This document shows positions 1 through 6,299 of a DNA stretch of 12,192 nt, piece by piece. Positions within the stretch are counted from its first letter, which is position 1. Each line of letters starts with the position of its first letter. The translations under genes were made by a program, and so were the position numbers. Where the stretch lies: contig JAITGJ010000113.1 of the NCBI GenBank assembly GCA_031280705.1, positions 1 to 12,192 on the forward strand, in the 5' to 3' direction. The notes beneath the pieces are model-generated. The model saw nothing but the letters and a program-made list of their open reading frames with translations. It was not told the origin of the DNA and searched no databases. The DNA comes from Spirochaetaceae bacterium (GTDB lineage Bacteria; Spirochaetota; Spirochaetia; Treponematales; Breznakiellaceae).

Positions 1-111
1 CTATAATGTGGACACATTATAGACAGACTTCCTTGAAAATCGCATTTTCGCAGCCTAAAGGCTAAGAAAATGCAAGGTCTGTCCGCAAAGTAACCGACTT
101 TGTGGACAGAC
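1..111. repeat. Intergenic inverted-repeat cluster with mutually exclusive hairpins
   Basis: Three inverted repeats are stacked here. Bases 1-10 and 13-22 form a perfect 10-bp palindrome with a 2-base loop. Bases 22-28 pair with 77-83 and enclose two inner perfect stems, 42-49 with 66-73 and 52-56 with 59-63, giving one long interrupted hairpin. Bases 77-91 also pair with 97-111, 15 bp with a single G-U type mismatch. The segment 77-83 is therefore shared by two competing structures. This could be a dispersed intergenic repeat, a MITE-like element, or the 3' terminator or attenuator of a gene outside the window. No protein is encoded and no flanking target duplication is visible because the window starts inside it. 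Confidence 0.7.
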
Positions 112-184
112 ACTAATTATCAGGGTTATGCCGGGTTTCGGCCCATTCCGCAGGCGCGAAAGAACTATTTTATGCTGCCCCGGG

Positions 185-213
185 GAGACGCCCGAATGTT
201 TTTATGGTATACT
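185..213 (+). promoter_or_regulatory. Extended -10 promoter of ogt
   Basis: TATACT at 208-213 is preceded by TGG (205-207), an extended -10 element. The -35 position 17 bases upstream (185-190) matches the consensus poorly, which extended -10 promoters tolerate. Transcription would start near 220, leaving a short leader that contains the ribosome binding site AAGGAGG just before the ATG at 240. Confidence 0.55.
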
Positions 214-239
214 TGTGTACGGCAAAAAAGGAGGGCGCA

Positions 240-734
240 ATGAAAACTGTATTCTTTTACCGGTTCCCACAGGCCGCACGGGAAAGCGCCCCGAATGTGG
301 CGCTTGGCATTGCCGAAGAAGACGGCGCACTGATCCGGGTGTTTTTTGATAACGGAGAGACGCCGCGCGGTTTTGAAAAAGCCGAAACGTCCCTGATCAA
401 AACAACGGCGCGCCAGCTTGCCGAATATTTTGACGGTAAAAGAAAATCCTTTGAGCTTCCGCTCGCGCCGCGCGGTACGGCTTTCCAGACCGCTGTCTGG
501 CGGGCGCTGACGGCCATCCCCTACGGCGAAACCCAAAGTTACCGCGACATCGCCGGTAAGATTGGCAGCCCCCGCGCGGTCAGGGCCGTCGGTATGGCAA
601 ACAACCGGAACCCTATCGTGATCATTATCCCCTGCCACCGGGTGATTGGACGCAACGGGAGCCTGACCGGTTATGGCGGCGGCCTTCCCCTCAAACAATT
701 CCTCCTCGATCTGGAACGGTCCGGCCCGTCATAG
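240..734 (+). CDS. ogt: Methylated-DNA--protein-cysteine methyltransferase (O6-alkylguanine repair)
   Basis: A 164-residue suicide DNA-repair protein that moves the alkyl group from O6-alkylguanine (or O4-alkylthymine) to its own active-site cysteine. The family motif PCHRV is at residues 131-135, with the acceptor cysteine at C132. The winged helix-turn-helix DNA-binding part precedes it at about 84-120, with Y101 and R115 placed like the Tyr and Arg-finger residues that flip the damaged base. The usual NPxPIIIPCHRV block reads NPIVIIIPCHRV here, a mild change. The start at 240 is chosen over an in-frame ATG at 204 because AAGGAGG lies just upstream of it and because 204 falls inside the predicted promoter. 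Length fits the Ogt/AGT class without an Ada N-terminal domain. The gene appears monocistronic; no convincing terminator was seen after it. Confidence 0.95.
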   Translation: MKTVFFYRFPQAARESAPNVALGIAEEDGALIRVFFDNGETPRGFEKAETSLIKTTARQLAEYFDGKRKSFELPLAPRGTAFQTAVWRALTAIPYGETQSYRDIAGKIGSPRAVRAVGMANNRNPIVIIIPCHRVIGRNGSLTGYGGGLPLKQFLLDLERSGPS

Positions 735-821
735 CGCAGACCACCGGCCTGGCCGCAGCTTACCGGGCGGGGTTTCGGCATGCGCAACGCCACTAAACTA
801 TCCCGCCGCGAATAAAATTGC

Positions 822-849
822 TTGACTTTTTTACGGAATTTGGTAGAAT
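822..849 (+). promoter_or_regulatory. Strong promoter directly upstream of the poly-C locus
   Basis: TTGACT (822-827), a 16-base spacer and TAGAAT (844-849), with TG at 841-842 forming an extended -10. A T-rich spacer adds to its promoter-like look. The predicted start of transcription, about 855-858, coincides with the ATG at 858, so the mRNA would be leaderless. Confidence 0.75.
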
Positions 850-857
850 ATTATGAG

Positions 858-980
858 ATGCAAGCGTTTGAGAAGGCGGCGAACTTTTTTTCTTTAAAAA
901 TCGTTAACTTGGCACGGTTCCTGCGCCCCCCCCCCCCCCCCCCCCCAAATTCTCACCGCCATCTCTTTTTCAGGGGATAG
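858..980 (+). CDS. Short leader ORF running into the poly-C tract (possible 5' part of the downstream gene)
   Basis: An ATG 9 bases after the -10 box opens a 40-codon frame: MQAFEKAANFFSLKIVNLAR at residues 1-20, then FLR, seven prolines encoded by the C run, and a short tail ending at TAG 978-980. There is no ribosome binding site, so it would be read as a leaderless message. It was too short for a routine ORF listing. The downstream frame leading to 1816 is open from 908 onward, so one extra C (22) or two fewer (19) would join this leader to that frame and give a protein of about 319 or 318 residues. I see this as the real 5' end of the following gene in an OFF register, or as a truncated assembly of a variable tract. 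I do not recognise the leader peptide. Confidence 0.5.
   Translation: MQAFEKAANFFSLKIVNLARFLRPPPPPPPNSHRHLFFRG
926..946. repeat. Homopolymeric C tract, 21 C
   Basis: An uninterrupted run of 21 C lies 76 bases after the -10 box. In the leader frame starting at 858 it encodes proline codons. Runs of this length slip readily during replication, and mononucleotide G/C runs are the standard contingency signal in spirochaetes and other host-associated bacteria. The length in the assembly may be one value from a mixed population. Confidence 0.9.
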
Positions 981-1129
981 ATCCGCCCACAGCGGCCCGT
1001 TTACAGCGGGTCCGGGTAAGAGATGCCCCGTTTCCCGGTCAAGCACGACACGCGGATACGGCGGCGTACCCGGAGAGCGACATAACGCACGATAATGCAC
1101 TGTCCGCCAGACGGGAGGATCGGCGTTCG

Positions 1130-1816
1130 ATGGCAGAAAACCGGAGCGCGGCAATCGCCCTCCGGGGGCTGCGCCTTAACATGCCTGCCGCGAAAGCCGC
1201 CCGCGCGCCGGTAAAACCGAACGGGCGTACTGCCAATAAATTATTTACGGTACTGAAATATGCCGCCGCTCTGGTTTTATGCGCCTGTATACCGGCGTCC
1301 TGTGCAAGCCTGCACGCCTACAGTATTGTATTGGGCATGCCGTATGACGGAAACACGGTTCTTGAGAATGAGGTGCATGTGGTGTCGTATCTGGAAAATG
1401 TTCTGCAAAATTACAGCGGCTATGGGATGCGGGCATTTGACAGAAAAGCAATTTCGCATGAAGTAAAAAAAACAAACATTACAACGCACAGTTTTTATAT
1501 CATCTATATGGCCGATGGAACCTATCATACATTAAGTTTTTCCGCGACCGGCAAATGGGCTACATCGGAAGGGGCATGGGCGATGGATACCACACCCGAT
1601 ATTGCGTCCTACACTGATTATGTAAGCGGAACCAACAAATGGGAAGTGCGGGAGATCACAACCGGTAACGGCATCAATACCCTGCTGACCATCGAGAATG
1701 TTCTGGCAAAGATACAAAACAATACGACATATTATTTTCGCTCGCAGATAAACCGGGAGAATAATCACGACAATTGCAATACGGCCCTGTTCGAAACGCT
1801 TGTCGAGAATGAATGA
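1130..1816 (+). CDS. Hypothetical membrane-anchored or exported protein, candidate phase-variable
   Basis: A 228-residue product if started at ATG 1130, which has GGGAGG at 1113-1118 upstream. The frame is open with no stop back to 908, straight through the C run, so 1130 may only be an internal ATG; ATG 1181 is another option. The first 40 residues are rich in Ala, Arg and Lys. A hydrophobic stretch follows at about 44-61 with cysteines at 51, 53 and 58, resembling a signal peptide or lipoprotein anchor without a clean lipobox. The rest is polar and aromatic, with repeated Asn/Thr/Tyr, suggesting an extracytoplasmic domain. I recognise no family. Base composition is strikingly AT-rich for this window (about 28% G+C over 1441-1500 by hand count, against about 75% over 2281-2340), which points to transfer or unusual selection. 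Confidence 0.65.
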   Translation: MAENRSAAIALRGLRLNMPAAKAARAPVKPNGRTANKLFTVLKYAAALVLCACIPASCASLHAYSIVLGMPYDGNTVLENEVHVVSYLENVLQNYSGYGMRAFDRKAISHEVKKTNITTHSFYIIYMADGTYHTLSFSATGKWATSEGAWAMDTTPDIASYTDYVSGTNKWEVREITTGNGINTLLTIENVLAKIQNNTTYYFRSQINRENNHDNCNTALFETLVENE

Positions 1817-1857
1817 CCGGTCCTTCCGGGCGGCGGACGGTGCGCCCAAAAACACCG

Positions 1858-2943
1858 TTACTGCCGGGGAGATTCCAGAGCGGGCGGGGTTTCCCCGGCA
1901 TCCGGCGGTAAAACCCGGATCCAGGTAAGTTCATGCCGGTTGTGGTGGAGATGCGTTACCGTACTCCCCGGAATCCGGGCCAGTTCCCGCGCAATGGCGA
2001 TCCCGTCTTGCCACGCGGGCCGGGCCGCTTCCGCGCCGCCCCCGGGCGTGCCCTGCATTTTTATCGTGCACACATAATGCGCCGCAAGCCCTGAAGCAAG
2101 CCACGCTTCTATCCAGCGGTAAAGCCGTCCGGGATAACATACCACGTCGCAAAAGAGCCAGTCCACACGGCCAATATCCTCCGGCTTGAGTGTAAAGGCG
2201 TCGTGGCGCGTAAAACGTACCAAAGGCGCGCCTGCGGAATCGCGGAAGCGAAATACCCGCTCGTCAAGCCCGGCGCGATCCACCGCGATAACCTCCGCGC
2301 CCAGCGCGGCAAGCGCCCATGACCAGCCGCCCGGACTCGCGCCCGCGTCAAGACAGCGTTCCCCCGGAAGCGGCCAGCGGCGCGCGCGGACCAGCGCCTC
2401 CCACAGTTTAAGATACGCCCGGCTGGGCGGCCCCGCGTGGTCTTCCTCAAATGCAATACGCCCGGCGGGGAAGGGATTCGCACAGCGGGCGGAACCGATC
2501 AGTGTGTGCGCGTCAAGAAGGGTCCACGCGCCCATAGGACGTTCCGGGAAAAGCCACGGAAAGGGCCGTGGTTTTTCCGCAACCGGGGGGAGATTCTCCG
2601 CGATAAGCGCGGTCCGCCGGAACGCCGCATACGGTACCGCGGCCCAGTTCCGCTGTTTTGCGCGGAGAGCGTTCGCGGCGCGGGAAATTGAGTCAAATTC
2701 CAGGCGAAACGGCTGGAGCCAGGTATTGGCCGCCCAGAAAACGGCGGGGGCTTCGGCGGACATCCCGTCTTTACCCGCGAACCAGTACAGCGGCCCCCGG
2801 TTTTCGATACGGCAAGCCCCGCCGGACGGCCCGGCTTCCGCCAGATCAGAAAGCTCCCACACCAGATGATCTTCAAAACCGGGGACCGCCTGATACACCG
2901 CGCCGGCAAGGGACGTTTCCCCGCTCACGCGCGCCTGCCGCAA
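1858..2943 (-). CDS. rlmM: RlmM-like 23S rRNA 2'-O-ribose methyltransferase (FtsJ/RrmJ fold)
   Basis: A 361-residue SAM-dependent methyltransferase close in length to E. coli RlmM, which methylates C2498 of 23S rRNA. SAM motif I is LDAGASPGGW at 198-207. The K-D-K-E tetrad of the FtsJ/RrmJ fold is visible: K179 in YLKLWEA, D266 in DWLFCDVV, K295 in CTIKMQG and E338 in HNRHELTW. The N-terminal part (PGFEDHLVWEL at 21-31) resembles the RlmM start of its THUMP-like region. The chosen start is TTG 2943; no ATG occurs before residue 61, and GTG at codon 6 is an alternative. No good ribosome binding site is seen, and the start is 10 bases after the OppF-like stop, so translation is probably coupled. 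It converges on the gene ending at 1816. The C2498 target is inferred from family resemblance. Confidence 0.8.
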   Translation of the reverse strand: MRQARVSGETSLAGAVYQAVPGFEDHLVWELSDLAEAGPSGGACRIENRGPLYWFAGKDGMSAEAPAVFWAANTWLQPFRLEFDSISRAANALRAKQRNWAAVPYAAFRRTALIAENLPPVAEKPRPFPWLFPERPMGAWTLLDAHTLIGSARCANPFPAGRIAFEEDHAGPPSRAYLKLWEALVRARRWPLPGERCLDAGASPGGWSWALAALGAEVIAVDRAGLDERVFRFRDSAGAPLVRFTRHDAFTLKPEDIGRVDWLFCDVVCYPGRLYRWIEAWLASGLAAHYVCTIKMQGTPGGGAEAARPAWQDGIAIARELARIPGSTVTHLHHNRHELTWIRVLPPDAGETPPALESPRQ

Positions 2944-2953
2944 AACGGGATTT

Positions 2954-3946
2954 TTATTTCAAATGACATGCGGCGTAATGGCCCGCGCCAACCGCTTCCA
3001 GCGGCGGCTCTTCGGCGCGGCAGAAGTCCCGGCATTGGGGACAGCGGGTATGGAAGCGGCAGCCCGCGGGCGGATGCGCCGGGGAGGGCACATCCCCCGA
3101 AAGAATGATCCGCTCTACACCGCCGCCGGGAATCGCCGAAAGCAGCGCCTTTGTATAGGGATGCCGGGGCCGCTCAAAAATATCGGCATGGCTCCCCGAC
3201 TCAACAAGTTTGCCCAGGTACATCACCCCCACCCGGTTCGAGACATGGTGTACCACGCTCAGGTTATGGGAAATAAAAAGATAGGTCAGGTGAAATTCCT
3301 TCTGTAAATCCGCAAGCAGATTGATAACCTGCGCCTGAATCGACACGTCCAGTGCGGAAACCGCCTCGTCGCAGATAATCAGGGCGGGGTTAAGCGCCAG
3401 CGCCCGGGCGATGCCCACCCGCTGTTTTTGGCCGCCGGAAAGTTCATGCGGGTAACGGGAAAGGTGATACCCGGAAAGGCCCACCCGCTCAATCAGAAAC
3501 TGTATCCGTTCCCGCCGTTCTTCGCGGGTAAGCGCGTGGTGAATAACAAACGGCTCGAGCAGGGAATCCCCAATCGTGATCCGGGGATTGAGCGCGCTGC
3601 CGGGATCCTGAAACACAATCTGCATACGGGCGCGAAAATCCTTGAGACGGCGGGATCGGAGCAGGGCCAGATCCGCCCCGTCAAACACAACCCGCCCGGA
3701 AGTGAGGGGAAACAGCCCGATAAGCGCCCGCCCAAAGGTACTTTTCCCGCAGCCCGATTCTCCCACGAGGCCAAACGTTTCCCCGGCCATAATATCGAGG
3801 CTTACCCCGTCCACGGCGCGGGTAAATTCCTGTTTCAGGTTAAGCATACCCCCGGCGGGAAAGTATTTGCGGACCTGTTCCGCGCGGACAAGCGGCGCCC
3901 CGGCGGCGCGGACGCTGCCGGACGCGGCAGTATTACTGTCCGCCAT
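2954..3946 (-). CDS. Oligopeptide/dipeptide ABC transporter ATPase, OppF type
   Basis: A 330-residue cytoplasmic ATPase of a peptide-type (Opp/Dpp/nickel) ABC importer. Walker A is GESGCGKST at 62-70, the Q-loop is Q113, the signature is LSGGQKQR at 169-176, Walker B is LIICDE ending at E194, and the H-loop is H227. The C-terminal oligopeptide-transporter extension carries cysteines 296, 302, 309 and 327, spaced C-x5-C-x6-C-x17-C. The start at 3946 is chosen because GGAG lies 8 bases upstream; an open frame runs further to 4231 but only overlaps the gene before. It overlaps the OppD-like gene by 14 bases, so the two are translationally coupled and should form the ATPase heterodimer. A substrate other than peptides cannot be excluded. 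Confidence 0.92.
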   Translation of the reverse strand: MADSNTAASGSVRAAGAPLVRAEQVRKYFPAGGMLNLKQEFTRAVDGVSLDIMAGETFGLVGESGCGKSTFGRALIGLFPLTSGRVVFDGADLALLRSRRLKDFRARMQIVFQDPGSALNPRITIGDSLLEPFVIHHALTREERRERIQFLIERVGLSGYHLSRYPHELSGGQKQRVGIARALALNPALIICDEAVSALDVSIQAQVINLLADLQKEFHLTYLFISHNLSVVHHVSNRVGVMYLGKLVESGSHADIFERPRHPYTKALLSAIPGGGVERIILSGDVPSPAHPPAGCRFHTRCPQCRDFCRAEEPPLEAVGAGHYAACHLK

Positions 3947-4985
3947 GGTCTCTGCTCCGTGCGGAAACACCGCTTTCACCGCCGCCCATCCCGGCAGGGC
4001 TTCCCCGGGCGGCATTGTTCCGGGGGAAATGACAGCGCACAAAACGGCCCGGCCCGGCCTCCCGGAGGGGCGGCTCTTCGGCGGCGCAGTCCGCGTTGCC
4101 GTAATCACAGCGCGGGGCAAAAGCGCACCCGGTAACGGTATCGAACGGATTCGGCACCGTGCCGCGTATGGCAAACAGCCGCTCCCGCCGCCGCCCGATA
4201 ACCGGCACAGAATACAGCAGCGCCTCCGCATAGGGATGCCCCGGTTCCCGGAACAGATCCGTTACGGAGGCGGCCTCCACAATCTGTCCCGCATACATAA
4301 CCGCAACGCGGTCGCACATTTCCAGAATGACGCCAAGATCGTGCGTAATCATGATGATTGCCGCGCCGGTTTCGCGCCGCAGTTCCTTCATCAAGGCAAG
4401 AATTTGCGCCTGAATGGTAACATCCAGCGCCGTGGTCGGCTCATCGGCCACCAGCAGTTTGGGACGGCAGGCCAGCGCCATGGCGATCATCACCCGCTGG
4501 CGCATCCCGCCCGAAAGCTGATGGGGGTATTCACGCATACGCCCCGCCGGAGCGGGAATCCCCGTGGTGGCAAGCAGGTCGAGCGCGCGCGCGGCGGCTT
4601 CCTTTTTGCCCAGCCCCTGATGAATCATGAGCGGCTCCATAATTTGACGGCCGCATTGATGAATCGGATTGAGGGATGTCATCGGCTCCTGAAATATCAT
4701 GGCGATTTCATTGCCCCGCAGGTTCCTGAGGCCCGCGCCGTTCATGGCCAGAATGTCCCGCCCCTCAAACATAATGCGCCCGCCCAGAACCTTGCCGGGC
4801 GGATTGGGCACCAGCCGCATCAGCGTCAGCGCCGTAACGGACTTCCCGCTCCCCGACTCGCCCACCAGGCCCAGCGCCTCGCCGCGCGCCACGGTAAGCG
4901 ACATATCCCGCACCGCCCGCGCGGAGCCTTCCTGCGTCGTAAATTCAACATCCAGATGTTCGATGCACAACAGCGGCGCGTCCAT
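3933..4985 (-). CDS. Oligopeptide/dipeptide ABC transporter ATPase, OppD type
   Basis: A 350-residue partner ATPase of the same importer. Walker A is GESGSGKS at 42-49, the Q-loop is Q99, the signature is LSGGMRQR at 157-164, Walker B ends DE at 181-182, and the H-loop is H215. Cysteines 287, 293, 300 and 318 have exactly the C-x5-C-x6-C-x17-C spacing of the OppF-like partner. An in-frame ATG at 5009 would add eight residues, but 4985 has GGGGAG upstream and sits 7 bases after a -10 box, so I prefer 4985. It begins an operon with the OppF-like and RlmM-like genes. No permease or solute-binding protein gene is present in the window, and upstream DNA is divergent, so those parts must be encoded elsewhere. 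Confidence 0.92.
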   Translation of the reverse strand: MDAPLLCIEHLDVEFTTQEGSARAVRDMSLTVARGEALGLVGESGSGKSVTALTLMRLVPNPPGKVLGGRIMFEGRDILAMNGAGLRNLRGNEIAMIFQEPMTSLNPIHQCGRQIMEPLMIHQGLGKKEAAARALDLLATTGIPAPAGRMREYPHQLSGGMRQRVMIAMALACRPKLLVADEPTTALDVTIQAQILALMKELRRETGAAIIMITHDLGVILEMCDRVAVMYAGQIVEAASVTDLFREPGHPYAEALLYSVPVIGRRRERLFAIRGTVPNPFDTVTGCAFAPRCDYGNADCAAEEPPLREAGPGRFVRCHFPRNNAARGSPAGMGGGESGVSARSRDHGGQ

Positions 4986-4991
4986 TGTTTC

Positions 4992-5019
4992 ATTCTCCCC
5001 GTATTTCATGCTCTGTCAA
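4992..5019 (-). promoter_or_regulatory. Promoter of the oppD-oppF-rlmM-like operon
   Basis: Read on the minus strand, a perfect TTGACA (5014-5019) is followed after 16 bases by GAGAAT (4992-4997), a 4 of 6 match to the -10 consensus. Transcription would start around 4985, at the preferred ATG itself. The ATG at 5009 would then lie inside the promoter, which supports the shorter protein. Confidence 0.5.
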
Positions 5020-5092
5020 GATTTACCCCCCGCCGTCCGCCCCGTCCCCGGTCCGTTCCCGCGGATTTCGCGCCCAACCGGGTTTACACCGC

Positions 5093-5121
5093 TTGCGGAT
5101 AATCAAAATATCAGGTATACT
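5093..5121 (+). promoter_or_regulatory. Promoter of the heptapeptide-repeat gene
   Basis: TTGCGG (5093-5098), a 17-base spacer and TATACT (5116-5121). The ATG at 5129 is 8 bases after the -10 box, so the transcript would begin at or next to the start codon. It is divergent from the promoter at 4992-5019. Confidence 0.6.
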
Positions 5122-5128
5122 GCCTTCC

Positions 5129-5647
5129 ATGAAACACGCGATACCGGCAAACGCAAAGAAAGCCGCCCGCTCCCGCGTTCCGCGCGCGCATCACCGCTTT
5201 GGTAATACCGGCGCGGCGTGTGGGAATGAGCCGTCCGGCGCTCTTTTTGCCCGGTATTGCCCGCGCGGAACAGCGTCCGGGTTTCAAAACCGCGTTCCGG
5301 CGGAACGGACCAACGCGCCGGGGGTCCCTTTTAACATAAACGGGAACCCTTTCAACATGAACGGGAGCCCGGTCAACGCAAACGGGAGCCCTTTCAACAT
5401 GAACGGGAGCCCTTTCAACATGAACGGGAGCCCGGTCAACATGAACGGGATCCCTTTTAACATAAACGGGAACCCTTTCAACACGAACGGGAACCCTTTC
5501 AGCATAAACGGGTTCCCGGCCAACATAAACGGGAGCCTTTTCAACATGAACGGGACCCCGGTCAAGGTAAACGATACCCCGTTCGGGGCGAACGGGCATA
5601 AAAATATCTCCAATCCATACAAGGAATACCACAATGGCAGCAAGTAA
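5129..5647 (+). CDS. Heptapeptide-repeat protein of unknown function
   Basis: A 172-residue product with three parts: a basic Ala/Arg-rich N-terminus (about 1-65), a central array of thirteen 7-residue units of consensus P-F-N-x-N-G-x (about 66-156), and a short polar tail. No signal peptide or membrane segment is seen. ATG 5129 is chosen because it follows the promoter directly; no ribosome binding site is present. Because 21 bp is a multiple of three, both minus-strand frames across the array are also open, so openness alone does not prove this frame. Support comes from the promoter position and from the 14-base overlap with the next gene, whose ATG is at 5634. The regular N-x-N-G turn motif suggests a solenoid or an extended repeat chain, which is inference. 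I recognise no family. Confidence 0.55.
   Translation: MKHAIPANAKKAARSRVPRAHHRFGNTGAACGNEPSGALFARYCPRGTASGFQNRVPAERTNAPGVPFNINGNPFNMNGSPVNANGSPFNMNGSPFNMNGSPVNMNGIPFNINGNPFNTNGNPFSINGFPANINGSLFNMNGTPVKVNDTPFGANGHKNISNPYKEYHNGSK
5324..5596 (+). repeat. Thirteen tandem 21-bp repeats
   Basis: Consensus unit AGCCCTTTCAACATGAACGG plus one final G. In register with the gene at 5129 the codons are x-P-[FV]-N-x-N-G. AAC-GGG at the unit end is nearly invariant, while the first codon varies at positions 1 and 2 with a constant third C. A linked TT to GG change turns Pro-Phe into Pro-Val or Pro-Ala in units 3, 6, 10 and 12. Units near the right end are the most diverged. Units 4 and 5 are identical, so recent duplication is likely. 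Confidence 0.95.
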
Positions 5648-6299
5648 AGACTGGCTCCCGGCAAGCCGGGAGGGAATTTTGGCCATGGCCGCCGGCTGGC
5701 AGAGCGTCGCCGGGGCAAGCGCGGGCGTGTGGAACATACCCGCCGCCGTTTTGCTGGAGCTGGGAAACCTGGCGGAGGCGGCGGAAAGCGCCCTGGCCAC
5801 GGCGAAGAACGAAACCACCCGGACTCCGGTGGCAACGGCCCGGTGCAAAGAGGCGTTTGAGACGCTTATTGCCAAAATGCGGGACCTGAAGAAGCGTTAC
5901 TTCCTCACCCCGCCCCTTCAGGATTCAGACTATGTCGCCCTGGGACTCAAGCCCCGCGACAATATCCCCACGGCAAGCGGAACGCCCACCGCGCAGGTAA
6001 CGGTAGAGACCTACCTTATCGGCCGCCATGAGCTTGGCGTCAAAATTATCTATGTTACGGGGAATCCCCTGGACGCGGCAAACAAGGGCTACCGTATCTG
6101 GTATCTGGTAACCGCGCCCGGAGAAGACATCCCGGCAAGCCCGGATGATTTACGCAAATCATTCTTTACCAAACGAAAAAAAGACGTGATCGATTTTGAT
6201 TTTGGCGACAGCGGCAAGACGGCGTACTTTGCGGTGCAGGTAGAAAACGAAAACAAGAAAGGCCCGTGGGGTCCGATAGTGAGCGCGCTCATTCCCTAG
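5634..6299 (+). CDS. Uncharacterised protein, possible fibronectin-III-like C-terminal domain
   Basis: 221 residues. AAGGA at 5621-5625 is 8 bases before the ATG, and the start overlaps the stop of the repeat gene by 14 bases, so it is co-transcribed and probably coupled. The N-terminal half (about 10-90) looks helical and Ala-rich. The C-terminal half (about 120-221) looks like a beta domain, with GYRIWYLV at 152-159 and a tail AYFAVQVENENKKGPWGPIV at 197-216. That closing pattern, an aromatic-rich strand followed by xENxxxxKGPW and a final ALIP, is one I associate with a widespread hypothetical family in Treponema and other gut bacteria, from memory only. No signal peptide or catalytic motif is visible. 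Confidence 0.8.
   Translation: MAASKDWLPASREGILAMAAGWQSVAGASAGVWNIPAAVLLELGNLAEAAESALATAKNETTRTPVATARCKEAFETLIAKMRDLKKRYFLTPPLQDSDYVALGLKPRDNIPTASGTPTAQVTVETYLIGRHELGVKIIYVTGNPLDAANKGYRIWYLVTAPGEDIPASPDDLRKSFFTKRKKDVIDFDFGDSGKTAYFAVQVENENKKGPWGPIVSALIP

Noticed and set aside
1091..1096. GATAAT as a -10 for a start at 1130
   Set aside because: No acceptable -35 at 16-18 bases upstream; the promoter at 822-849 is far better.
894..1154. Minus-strand frame across the poly-C run (poly-Gly)
   Set aside because: Open only through GC bias and the homopolymer; there is no promoter or ribosome binding site, whereas a good plus-strand promoter exists.
1817..1857. Possible bidirectional terminator between convergent genes
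   Set aside because: Only a 5-bp imperfect stem with an A run inside the loop; not convincing.
3642..5102. Plus-strand 486-residue frame
   Set aside because: Antisense to both ABC ATPase genes, whose Walker, signature and H-loop motifs are intact on the minus strand.
5111..5875. Minus-strand 254-residue frame with regular P-V-H-V-E-R heptads
   Set aside because: It is the reverse reading of the 21-bp repeats, has no promoter or ribosome binding site, and runs through the coupled plus-strand genes. A second minus frame (5284-5835) is open for the same reason.
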